DNA of 32,514 bases. Source: an uncultured Clostridia bacterium. GTDB lineage: Bacteria; Bacillota; Clostridia; RUG12999. Where the stretch lies: the NCBI GenBank assembly GCA_934792465.1, contig CAKVOK010000043.1, positions 1 through 32,514 on the forward strand, read 5' to 3'. Positions 1-7,788 of this stretch are shown one piece after another (position 1 is the first letter of the stretch; every line of letters begins with the position of its first letter). Made by a program: the position numbers and the translations under genes. The notes beneath the pieces were generated by a model. The model was not told the DNA's origin. It did no database searches and was given only the letters and a program-made list of their open reading frames with translations.

Positions 1-77
1 CCTATAGCGATAAAAGTTATACTTGATGCGAGTACGGGCGATATAGTGCAATACTATAAATACGGGAGTACGGCCGG
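1..77 (+). repeat. Exact 77-bp duplication, copy A (copy B at 3529-3605)
   Basis: Bases 1-77 are identical to 3529-3605 inside the next paralogue. Similarity continues imperfectly for at least another 150 bases, including an identical stretch around the codons for PGYSTKIK. The two genes therefore share a recently duplicated or gene-converted module. Confidence 0.9.
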
Positions 78-2466
78 TAATGTAAAATCATACGGCAAAC
101 ACCCCTCAAATCCCGGCTACAGCACAAAAATTAAAGTTGGTGACAGTGCAAACATTAATTTAAAAATGGTATGTGCGGAAGATCCCGTAGTAACGGCAAA
201 CAGAATTATGAAATCGGGAAATACGCCGTATGGTTCTGTTGACGAACCGGGGTTCAGAATAGATAATTTTTATGTTAAAAAGCTTACTCATGATACTCCG
301 ACAGTGACTTTTGATAACAACGGCGAAAAAACAGAAGTAAAGGTTAATTATTTTAACGAAGTCAAAATACCGGAAAAACCAGTAAGAGAAGGATATATAT
401 TCATAGGCTGGTACGATGCTGCGGGAAAAAGAGTTGACGGCACAGACGAAAAGCCGGTAACAATTTTGAGCGGCATAACGGAGGATGCGACAATTACGGC
501 GAAATGGACAAAGCTGTCTACGGTAACGTTTGATTCTAAGGGCGGAACGGAAATAGAGCCGATTACAACGGAAACCGGAGAAATAACTCTGCCGGAAAGG
601 CCCGTAAAACCCGGTTACAGCTTTGCGGGCTGGTATACGGACGAAGCGTATACAATGCCTTTTGATGAAAAGAATATAAGCGACAGCATGACGGTATATG
701 CAAAATGGAGCGAATACCTCATTAAAGAGGATTTTGAAAACTATACAAGCGGTCTTTTCGATATAGATTCCGAAATTACGGCAAAGGGATATTGGCACAG
801 CGAGGTTGTTGACGACGGCACCGGCAATAAATATATGAAATATTATATGACCCCGTCGGATGAACTTAAATTTGACGCAGCAGACGGCGCAAAGCTTATT
901 AACAGAGAAATTCTTGCTTCAACGGAAGCAATAAACAAAGACGGTTGGTATGAAATCGGTTATACTTATTATCCTAACGGTATGAAAGCGAATATGAGCA
1001 ATATTTTCGGTATTTATATGTGCGACATGAATACTGTGGTATCGGCAATTGGCGTTCATCGTGATATACTGCCCGGCTGGCTTGGAGATACCGCTAAATA
1101 TTACAATGACATAATCACCCAGAATTTGTGGACTATTGAAGGACCTATCTCCATAAAGACAATATATACTGCGGCAGGCGACAAGGAAAGAACATATTTA
1201 ACATTTACCGAAAACGGCAAAGAAAAGTCAATCGTAACATCGGACGGACCTATGAAAACTCCGAGAAAGAAAGTCGGCAGCAGTTCGAATATCGGATTGA
1301 AAATTAAATGCGAAACCGATCCGACATTGCTTACAAAGGGAAATGTAGAACAAGGATTTATGATAGACGATTTCTATGTTAAGGAATTAAATACGCTTAC
1401 TCCGACGGTAACGTTTGTAGACGGCGACGATATTCAGACGGCATCGGCAAACTACTTCAAAGAGGTTACATTGCCGGCACCGACAAAGGAAGGCTTTGAA
1501 TTTGCGGGCTGGTATACGGACAGCGACGAACAGTTCACGGGAAAGAACGTAACGGAGGATATAACGGTATATGCGAGATGGTCGGGTACATATGACGTAA
1601 TATTCAACGCAAACGGCGGAAGCTATGCGGACGGAACGAGCGTCAAATCTATCACGGCGGAAAGCAACGAAGATGTTACGGCTCCGGAAGTGCCGACAAA
1701 AGAGGGATATACATTCAGCGGCTGGTTCACGGACGAAAAATGCACGAACGCATTCGAAGGCAAGGTGTATGCGAATACGACACTTTATGCGAGATGGCAG
1801 GGCGTGCCGAGGGTTGAAAAAATCACACCGGCAGACAAGGCGGAAAACGTAGATTTGAAGCCGCAGATAAATATAGTTTTCGATTCGGAAATGGATAGTT
1901 CAACGCTCACGAGAGAAAACATTAAGGTCATGCGCGACGGTGAAGCGCTCCAGAGTACGCTCTACAATATAAATTCTGTTGTAAACACAGACAGAAAAAC
2001 GGTTGTAACGATAAACTTTACAACAAGCCTTGAGGTTTCAAGCAAATATATCGTTACGGTAGGCACAGGTGCGAAAAATCTTCATTCCGGACTTGCGGAA
2101 GCGTTTACATCGGAATTTACGACAAAAGGACTTATGATAAACGTTACAAACGTTAGTGTCGAGGACGAAAACGGCGCTGCCGTAGAAAGCCTGGCTGCAG
2201 TGAAAGGCAAAAAAATAAAGGTTACGCTTACGATAAGCAATAATGCAGGCAAAACGACGGAATATACTTCGGTATACAGTTTCAGAGATGCAAACAAAAT
2301 AAAATCGGCGAAAATTGCGTCGGGCAGTATGTCCGAAACACCGGTTACAACGGAATTAACCGTTCCGGAGAATGTCAAAGACGGCGATAAACTGGAAATG
2401 ATTCTTGTTGAGAATATTTCAAACCTTGCACCGCTTGCGGGCAAGACAAAGATAATTGGCGAATAA
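1..2466 (+). CDS. Secreted InlB-repeat / Ig-like multidomain protein, 5' end missing
   Basis: The reading frame is open from base 1, so the true start lies upstream; the first GTG at 46 is not a credible start. The first bases match the middle of the paralogue at 2968. Visible modules are the tail of a beta-sandwich (to about nt 295), two Listeria-Bacteroides (InlB B / Flg_new) repeats with the GYxFxGWYTD...YAKW signature (298-711), a second beta-sandwich opening with a DFENYT motif (718-1397), two more InlB-type repeats (1399-1803), a Big_5-like Ig domain (1804-2130) and a roughly 110-residue C-terminal beta domain. There is no visible LPXTG, SLH or dockerin. The visible part is 821 residues. 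It is probably an extracellular carbohydrate- or surface-binding protein. No catalytic motif was recognised, and binding is inferred from architecture and the neighbouring glycan genes. Confidence 0.85.
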   Translation, partial: PIAIKVILDASTGDIVQYYKYGSTAGNVKSYGKHPSNPGYSTKIKVGDSANINLKMVCAEDPVVTANRIMKSGNTPYGSVDEPGFRIDNFYVKKLTHDTPTVTFDNNGEKTEVKVNYFNEVKIPEKPVREGYIFIGWYDAAGKRVDGTDEKPVTILSGITEDATITAKWTKLSTVTFDSKGGTEIEPITTETGEITLPERPVKPGYSFAGWYTDEAYTMPFDEKNISDSMTVYAKWSEYLIKEDFENYTSGLFDIDSEITAKGYWHSEVVDDGTGNKYMKYYMTPSDELKFDAADGAKLINREILASTEAINKDGWYEIGYTYYPNGMKANMSNIFGIYMCDMNTVVSAIGVHRDILPGWLGDTAKYYNDIITQNLWTIEGPISIKTIYTAAGDKERTYLTFTENGKEKSIVTSDGPMKTPRKKVGSSSNIGLKIKCETDPTLLTKGNVEQGFMIDDFYVKELNTLTPTVTFVDGDDIQTASANYFKEVTLPAPTKEGFEFAGWYTDSDEQFTGKNVTEDITVYARWSGTYDVIFNANGGSYADGTSVKSITAESNEDVTAPEVPTKEGYTFSGWFTDEKCTNAFEGKVYANTTLYARWQGVPRVEKITPADKAENVDLKPQINIVFDSEMDSSTLTRENIKVMRDGEALQSTLYNINSVVNTDRKTVVTINFTTSLEVSSKYIVTVGTGAKNLHSGLAEAFTSEFTTKGLMINVTNVSVEDENGAAVESLAAVKGKKIKVTLTISNNAGKTTEYTSVYSFRDANKIKSAKIASGSMSETPVTTELTVPENVKDGDKLEMILVENISNLAPLAGKTKIIGE

Positions 2467-2504
2467 TATTTCGGAAATTGTAATTTGATGGTGCGTGCAA
2501 TAAA

Positions 2505-2609
2505 GCTAAATTCGCACAGCGAATTTAATTTAGCTGTTTCGCAAGAAACAATTTAGCTATTGAGTGAAACGAAATAATTTAGCTTTACACGGCAGTGCAA
2601 AATTTAGCT
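2505..2609 (+). repeat. Array of AATTTAGCT units separated by variable mini-hairpins (left half)
   Basis: The 9-mer AATTTAGCT occurs at 2527-2535, 2550-2558, 2576-2584 and 2601-2609, with a period of 23-26 bases. It is preceded by its reverse complement GCTAAATT at 2505-2512. Some spacers are themselves hairpins with unrelated arms: TTCGC-aca-GCGAA (2511-2523) and GTTTC-gcaa-GAAAC (2536-2549). A third, CAC-ggca-GTG (2588-2597), is weak, and the spacer at 2559-2575 shows no clear hairpin. No coding potential is visible. Confidence 0.7.
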
Positions 2610-2630
2610 GATACATGAGTATATGCAGAC
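2606..2630 (+). repeat. 25-bp direct repeat, left copy
   Basis: This copy begins AGCTGATACATGAG. It matches 2838-2862 at 23 of 25 positions and lies in the same orientation. The two copies flank the nested palindrome at 2633-2777. Confidence 0.75.
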
Positions 2631-2632
2631 CA

Positions 2633-2777
2633 ACAACCCCTCAGTCACCTAACGGTGCCAGCTCCCCTTGCACAGGGGAGCCTATATGGGGTGAGTGCAA
2701 AACCATATTCAGCGGCACAGACCAAAGCCTCCCCTGTGTAAGGGGAGGGGGACCGCCTGTGGCGGTGGAAGGGTTGT
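2633..2777. repeat. 145-bp nested palindromic element (MITE/REP-like)
   Basis: The ends are near-perfect inverted repeats (ACAACCCCTC at 2633-2642 against GAAGGGTTGT at 2768-2777). Inside are four hairpins: CACC-taac-GGTG (2646-2657), GCTCCCC/GGGGAGC (2661-2681), CCTCCCCT/AGGGGAGG (2728-2748) and ACCGCC-tgt-GGCGGT (2752-2766). The G/C-rich runs stand out from the A/T-rich surroundings. The layout is typical of small non-autonomous palindromic repeats that are dispersed in Clostridia genomes. No open reading frame or transposase is present in it. Confidence 0.75.
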
Positions 2778-2780
2778 AAG

Positions 2781-2838
2781 AGCTAAATGTGTTGCACACG
2801 CTAAATTGAACTTCGTTCAGCTAAATTGCCGAACGGCA
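2781..2838 (+). repeat. Array of GCTAAAT units separated by mini-hairpins (right half)
   Basis: GCTAAAT(T) recurs at 2782, 2800 and 2820. It is followed by TGTG-ttg-CACA (2788-2798), GAAC-ttc-GTTC (2808-2818) and TGCC-gaac-GGCA (2827-2838). The constant unit is the reverse complement of the left array's AATTTAGCT, so the two half-arrays face each other across the nested palindrome. Confidence 0.65.
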
Positions 2839-2862
2839 GCTGATACATGAGCATATGCAAAC
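2838..2862 (+). repeat. 25-bp direct repeat, right copy
   Basis: Same sequence as 2606-2630 except for two transitions. It may be the footprint of duplication around an inserted palindrome, or another unit of the local repeat family. Confidence 0.75.
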
Positions 2863-2911
2863 AAAATCAAATTATAAATCAATACAACAAAAATAATCAG
2901 GATAACGGCGG

Positions 2912-2937
2912 TTCGGGCTGTTGCAAAACAGTCCGAA
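2912..2937 (+). promoter_or_regulatory. Leader hairpin with GCAA tetraloop upstream of the 2968 gene
   Basis: TTCGGGCTGTT (2912-2922) pairs with AACAGTCCGAA (2927-2937) over 11 base pairs, one of them a G-U wobble, closing a GCAA (GNRA-type) tetraloop. It ends 14 bases before the Shine-Dalgarno site at 2952. No U-run follows, so it is more likely a 5'-leader structure or mRNA stabiliser than a terminator. Confidence 0.5.
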
Positions 2938-2967
2938 GCTGCCGAATTGAAGCGGAGGAACATATTA

Positions 2968-5892
2968 ATGAATTTAAAGAAAATTACATCGGCGCTTGTG
3001 TGTCTTGCACTGATGATTGGGTTAGTTCCCGCCGGCACAGCATTTGCGGAAGCGGACAGCTTCACAAACGCATGGGGAGATGTTATCAGAAAAGAGGATT
3101 GTCTGTATTACGAGGATTTTGAGAACTATACCGGTTCGGATTTTAATATTTCCTCCGATATTACGGATAAAGGATATTGGCATAATGAAGTAACAGGCGA
3201 CGGCAAGGGCAACAGATATATGAGATATTATGCCACACCGAAAAACGCTGCGTTTGACGCAGACGATGCAAAAAATCTGATAGCAAACAAAGAAATACTT
3301 CCCGCAACGGAAGAAATAAACAATAAAGGCTGGTACGAAATCGGTTATACATATTATGTCGGGGATATGAGGGCATATATGACAAATATATTCGGCGTAT
3401 ATATGGATAAATCAATAGTTTCCAGATTGGCAAGTCATAATTGGTCGTATCCTCAGTGGCTCAGACACTGGACAGGTGCTAATTATCCGGACGGATTTTT
3501 TGAAAGAAACGGCTGGAGTGTAAAAGACCCTATAGCGATAAAAGTTATACTTGATGCGAGTACGGGCGATATAGTGCAATACTATAAATACGGGAGTACG
3601 GCCGGCGATGTTAAATCATACGGAAACAATACGTCAAATCCCGGCTACAGCACAAAAATTAAAATCGGCAGCAAGGCAAATATTAATTTAAGAATATCAT
3701 GTGACGAAGACCCTGTAAAAACATCCGAAAGAATAGGCTATGCAGCGGCGGAAGAACCGAGCTTCATGATAGATAATTTGTATGTTAAAAAATTGCCCAC
3801 ATATGAGCTTTCGTTTGATAAAAACGACGGCACGGGCATAATGAAAACACAGGTGGTATCTCCGGTTTCCGAGCCTCAGCTTCCGGCTCCGGAGAGGGAC
3901 GGCTGGCAGTTTGCGGGCTGGTATCTCGAGCCGGAGTGCGAAAATGTATTTGACAAGGACAGAGTGAGCAGCGACAAGGTTACGATATATGCAAAATGGC
4001 TGAAAATACATACAATAAGCTTTGTAACGGACTGCGATACGCAGATAGCTCCGATACAAACGGTTGAAAGCGAAATAACAATGCCCGAAGCTCCGAAGAA
4101 AATCGGATATGAATTCAGCGGCTGGTATTCCGACAGCACGTTTGAAACTCCGTTTGACGGCAGCGGAATATCGGGTGATATGACGATATATGTAAAATGG
4201 ATTTTGGCGCACAAAATCACATTTGAAACGAACGGCGGCGAGCCGGCAGAGCCTGTATACACGGTAAAAGGCGTAGAAAGCGTGCCGGACGCAGTACGTG
4301 TGGGATATAGATTTGACGGGTGGTTTACGGACGAAGAGCTGACGCAGCCTTTCGACTGCACAGACGTTTCGGAGGATATAACGGTCTATGCAAAATGGAC
4401 GAGAAAACACGTAATCACGTTTGAAACAAACGGCGGAGAGCCTATCGAGCCGTATTATACGCTTGAGGATATAGAAGAACTTCCGAAAGCCGTTAAGCCG
4501 GGATTCGGTTTCGAGGGCTGGTATACCGATCGTGAGCTTACGAAGGTTTTCGACGCTGAAAGTATATCCGAGGATATAACGCTGTATGCGAAATATTCAA
4601 ATATTATATTCCACGAGGATTTTGAGAACGATACGGAAAACGCATGGCTGAAAACCGCTTGCCCGAACGGATGGGAATCGCTTGCGGCAAAGGGCTACGG
4701 AGTCGTTAAAGACAGAAAGGGAAATTACGAATATCACTGTGCCGAAGAACCGGGAAATTATATTGATATAAACTTCCCGAACGGCGGACCGGGACTGTAT
4801 GAGATAGAGTTTAATGCACGAAGCGACGGAAAATCATGGTATTTGGCAAATTTGTTTTCGCCTTTGAACGGAAACACGATAGTGGCTCCGTCGCATTACG
4901 GAAACGGAAGCGAATGGATTGTAATGGGTCAGGGCGGATATATGTTCCTATACAAATTAGGGGGGAGCGACGTTGACGGATATATAAATATAAAATTCCG
5001 TGTTGATACGGAAAATAAGGTAACGTATGCCGCAGGCGAGTATACGAATATAATCAAAAAGGTATTCAAAGCCGAAACGGACAGAAAGCCGTTTACGGCG
5101 AAAGGCGACGTGAACGGACTGACGGGTATAAGGCTCAGAATGAATCATATGAGCAAGGAGCTTTATAAGACCACATTCTACATGGACGACATATATGTCA
5201 GAAAGATTGACAGACCTGTGCTGACGGCGTCAACGCCATCCGAAGACAAAAAGGATACGGAACTCCGTCCTGCAATCAGGCTTGAATTTAATCAGCGAAT
5301 AGATTCGGCTTATATTACGACCGACAATTTCAATATAAAGGACGAAAACGGCACGGCGATAGCGGCAGACGAATATACGATTGCTGAGGAAACGGAAAAC
5401 GGAAAATTCGTAATTTATCTGAATCTGAAAAAGGATTTGGAATACATGACGACATATTATATAAATATTTCGGATAAGGTAAGGGACAAATCGGGATATT
5501 ACCTTGATAAAAACTACAGTATACCGTTTACGACAAAGCCTTTGAAATATGAGGTTGCGCCGAAGCTGACGGACAGGGACGGAGCTGTTGTTTCGGATAT
5601 TTCCGTTATGAAGGGCAAGACACTTCATGCGAGTGTTCATGTAAGAAACTTTGCCGGTGAAGCAAACGAAAAGATATTTGCCGCCGCCGCACTTGTGGAT
5701 GCGTCGAACGGCAGACAGCTCGGATATGCATTTGAGGAATTTACACTCGGAAAGGGTGAAGAAAAAGATGCGGTAGATGCACGGTTTGAGGTTCCGGAAA
5801 GTGCCGGGAACGATTTGAAAGTATATTATTATGTCTGGAACAGCAGAACGGAAAGAAAGGCATTGACGGACAAATATATACTTCCGCAGTGA
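2968..5892 (+). CDS. Secreted InlB-repeat / Ig-like multidomain protein
   Basis: The start is ATG 2968, seven bases after GCGGAGGAA; a TTG at 2947 is in frame but lies upstream of that site. The product is 974 residues. A signal peptide spans residues 1 to about 29, ending near GTAFA-EA. Modules are a beta-sandwich with DFENYT opening (about 47-272), four InlB B/Flg_new repeats (about 280-542, each with GYxFxGWxxD and YxKW), a second and different beta-sandwich starting HEDFEND (about 547-747), a Big_5-like domain (about 751-857) and a C-terminal beta module (about 858-974). No catalytic motif, SLH domain or sortase signal is seen. It is paralogous to the partial gene at 1-2466. Fifteen bases separate it from the permease at 5908, so it may be co-transcribed with the transporter. 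Surface glycan binding is inferred, not shown. Confidence 0.85.
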   Translation: MNLKKITSALVCLALMIGLVPAGTAFAEADSFTNAWGDVIRKEDCLYYEDFENYTGSDFNISSDITDKGYWHNEVTGDGKGNRYMRYYATPKNAAFDADDAKNLIANKEILPATEEINNKGWYEIGYTYYVGDMRAYMTNIFGVYMDKSIVSRLASHNWSYPQWLRHWTGANYPDGFFERNGWSVKDPIAIKVILDASTGDIVQYYKYGSTAGDVKSYGNNTSNPGYSTKIKIGSKANINLRISCDEDPVKTSERIGYAAAEEPSFMIDNLYVKKLPTYELSFDKNDGTGIMKTQVVSPVSEPQLPAPERDGWQFAGWYLEPECENVFDKDRVSSDKVTIYAKWLKIHTISFVTDCDTQIAPIQTVESEITMPEAPKKIGYEFSGWYSDSTFETPFDGSGISGDMTIYVKWILAHKITFETNGGEPAEPVYTVKGVESVPDAVRVGYRFDGWFTDEELTQPFDCTDVSEDITVYAKWTRKHVITFETNGGEPIEPYYTLEDIEELPKAVKPGFGFEGWYTDRELTKVFDAESISEDITLYAKYSNIIFHEDFENDTENAWLKTACPNGWESLAAKGYGVVKDRKGNYEYHCAEEPGNYIDINFPNGGPGLYEIEFNARSDGKSWYLANLFSPLNGNTIVAPSHYGNGSEWIVMGQGGYMFLYKLGGSDVDGYINIKFRVDTENKVTYAAGEYTNIIKKVFKAETDRKPFTAKGDVNGLTGIRLRMNHMSKELYKTTFYMDDIYVRKIDRPVLTASTPSEDKKDTELRPAIRLEFNQRIDSAYITTDNFNIKDENGTAIAADEYTIAEETENGKFVIYLNLKKDLEYMTTYYINISDKVRDKSGYYLDKNYSIPFTTKPLKYEVAPKLTDRDGAVVSDISVMKGKTLHASVHVRNFAGEANEKIFAAAALVDASNGRQLGYAFEEFTLGKGEEKDAVDARFEVPESAGNDLKVYYYVWNSRTERKALTDKYILPQ
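3529..3605 (+). repeat. Exact 77-bp duplication, copy B (copy A at 1-77)
   Basis: Identical to bases 1-77, lying within the first beta-sandwich of the 2968 gene. Confidence 0.9.
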
Positions 5893-5907
5893 TGAGGTGA
5901 CAGGTTA

Positions 5908-6852
5908 ATGAAAAATGAGTTTACGGCAGGGTGTGCCGTGAAAAGAAAAAAACGTGCGGACAGAAATGTTATAGAGCTTTGGAGCATGACGGTCATACCG
6001 ATTTTGTTCATTGTGGTGTTTTGCTATCTGCCCATGTTCGGAATAATTATTGCATTCAAGGATTACAGATATGCAAAGGGGATTTTCGGGAGCAACTGGT
6101 GCGGTCTGGAAAATTTCAGAGTATTTCTTAATTCAAAGGAATTTTTGCACGTAACATGGAATACCGTCAAGATGAATGCAATACTTATAGTTGCAACAAA
6201 TCTTGCGGCGATTATACTGGCTATAGTGCTGTACAATCTAAAGAGCCGCAATGCCACAAAGGTATATCAGACGATGCTGATAACGCCGAATTTCCTGTCG
6301 TGGGTTATAGCGGCATACATGGTTTTCGCATTTTTAAGTCCGACAAACGGATTACTGAACAAGATTATAGAATCGTTCGGAGGAACGGCTGTGGACTGGT
6401 ATTCAAAGCCGGGTGCGTGGCCGTGGATTCTGACGATAGCGGACATATGGCATACATTCGGCATGGGAAGCATTTTGTATTATGCGGCTCTTATGGGAAT
6501 CAGTCCGGAGCTTTTCGAAGCCGTGGACATAGACGGCGGAACGAGATGGCACAAAATACGCCATATCATGCTTCCGGAGCTTGTGCCTATCATATGTATA
6601 AAGCTTATTTTCGCTGTGGGCGGCATCTTCGGAGGAGATTTCGGCTTGTTCTATCAGGTGCCGAGAAATGTCGGGGCACTCTATTCGACAACGGATATAA
6701 TTCCGACATATATATTCAGAATGATGCGTGTTCAGGGGGAAATGGGTATATCCTCCGCAGCAGGACTGCTGCAATCGGTAGTCGGATTTATTTTGGTGAT
6801 GGCGACAAATGCTCTTGTCAGAAAAATAGATCCCGAACGCAGCTTATTCTAA
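5908..6852 (+). CDS. Sugar ABC transporter permease, LplB family
   Basis: This 314-residue integral membrane protein carries six or so hydrophobic segments. The first follows a short basic N-terminus and is in the VIPILFIVVFCYLPMFGIII region. The binding-protein-dependent permease (EAA) loop is seen at about residues 204-225 (EAVDIDGG...IMLPEL), where the ABC ATPase docks. Family resemblance is to LplB/YtcP-type permeases that import complex or uronic-acid oligosaccharides. ATG 5908 follows GAGGTGA. It forms a heterodimer with the product of 6868 and works with the lipoprotein at 7789. No ATPase gene is present in this window; these systems usually share an MsmX-type ATPase encoded elsewhere. 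Confidence 0.93.
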   Translation: MKNEFTAGCAVKRKKRADRNVIELWSMTVIPILFIVVFCYLPMFGIIIAFKDYRYAKGIFGSNWCGLENFRVFLNSKEFLHVTWNTVKMNAILIVATNLAAIILAIVLYNLKSRNATKVYQTMLITPNFLSWVIAAYMVFAFLSPTNGLLNKIIESFGGTAVDWYSKPGAWPWILTIADIWHTFGMGSILYYAALMGISPELFEAVDIDGGTRWHKIRHIMLPELVPIICIKLIFAVGGIFGGDFGLFYQVPRNVGALYSTTDIIPTYIFRMMRVQGEMGISSAAGLLQSVVGFILVMATNALVRKIDPERSLF

Positions 6853-6867
6853 GGAGGGGGAGAAAAC

Positions 6868-7761
6868 ATGAAATTAGGCATGAAAAAGGAAAGTGCGATA
6901 GGTCAGGTTATTTTGAATATCGTATTTATTATAATGTCGCTTGCCGTTGTTCTTCCGTTCTTGCTGCTTGTGAGCGTATCTCTTTCGAGCGAAACGGATA
7001 TATCGTATCTGGGATACAGGCTTATTCCCAAGCATTTGGATTTATCGGCATACAGATATGTATTCAAGCATCCGGACGTAATATTGAATGCATACAAGGT
7101 TACGGCGATATTCTCGTTTATTTCCATGGTGCTTTCAACTGTGTTGACATCGCTGTTTGCATATCCGCTGTCGAGAAAGAATTTCAAGGCAAGAAACAAG
7201 CTTTCGCTGTTTATGTATTTTACGACGATGTTCAGCGGCGGTCTTGTTCCGACATACATATTGATAACGCAGTATCTGCACCTTGCGAACAATATATTGG
7301 TGTATATTATACCGGGTGCGTTCAGTGTGTGGAATGCGTTCGTAATGAGGACGTTTTTCAACGGATTGCCGGAATCCATTGTAGAATCGGCATATATGGA
7401 CGGTGCGGGAGAATACAGGATATTGTTTCAGATTGTATATCCGCTGTCAACGCCGGTTTTGGCGACAATGGCGGTAGGAACATTCCTCGGGAAATGGAAC
7501 GACTGGAACACGGCTATGCTCTACATAGACGACAGCAAGCTGTACAGCCTGCAATATATGTTACAGAGAATTATTCAGAATTTAACGCTTTTGCAGAACA
7601 ACGAGGAAGCGGCGATGCTCTTTTCCGACGCAGCGAAAGTGCCGGCGGAAACGGTCCGTATGGCAATGGCGGTTGTTGTTGCCGGCCCGATACTTTTCGT
7701 ATTCCCGTTTTTCCAGAAGTATTTTGTAAAGGGAATGGTTCTCGGAAGCGTAAAAGGATAA
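6868..7761 (+). CDS. Sugar ABC transporter permease, LplC/YtcP family
   Basis: This 297-residue inner-membrane permease is the second half of the importer. The hydrophobic segment near the N-terminus (VILNIVFIIMSLAVVLPFLL) and the EAA loop around residues 173-194 (ESAYMDGAGEY...YPLS) are clear. It ends in the KGMVLGSVKG C-terminus typical of LplC/YtcP proteins. The start ATG 6868 follows a near-ideal AAGGAGG at 6851-6857. The gap to the preceding permease is 15 bases and to the binding protein 27 bases, consistent with one operon. Confidence 0.93.
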   Translation: MKLGMKKESAIGQVILNIVFIIMSLAVVLPFLLLVSVSLSSETDISYLGYRLIPKHLDLSAYRYVFKHPDVILNAYKVTAIFSFISMVLSTVLTSLFAYPLSRKNFKARNKLSLFMYFTTMFSGGLVPTYILITQYLHLANNILVYIIPGAFSVWNAFVMRTFFNGLPESIVESAYMDGAGEYRILFQIVYPLSTPVLATMAVGTFLGKWNDWNTAMLYIDDSKLYSLQYMLQRIIQNLTLLQNNEEAAMLFSDAAKVPAETVRMAMAVVVAGPILFVFPFFQKYFVKGMVLGSVKG

Positions 7762-7788
7762 TGCATTTGAAAGAAAGGATATGAATAT

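Noticed and set aside
2505..2838. CRISPR-like appearance of the AATTTAGCT array
   Set aside because: The repeated unit is only 9 bases, the spacers are self-complementary hairpins of 11-17 bases, and no cas gene is present.
2847..3122. A 91-codon frame across the leader and start of the 2968 gene
   Set aside because: It overlaps the signal-peptide coding region in another frame, and its product resembles nothing recognisable.
6156..7784. A 542-codon plus-strand open frame overlapping both permease genes
   Set aside because: It is an out-of-frame shadow with Cys/Arg/Gly-rich composition and no good ribosome site, while the two permeases in the other frames have clear membrane segments and EAA loops.
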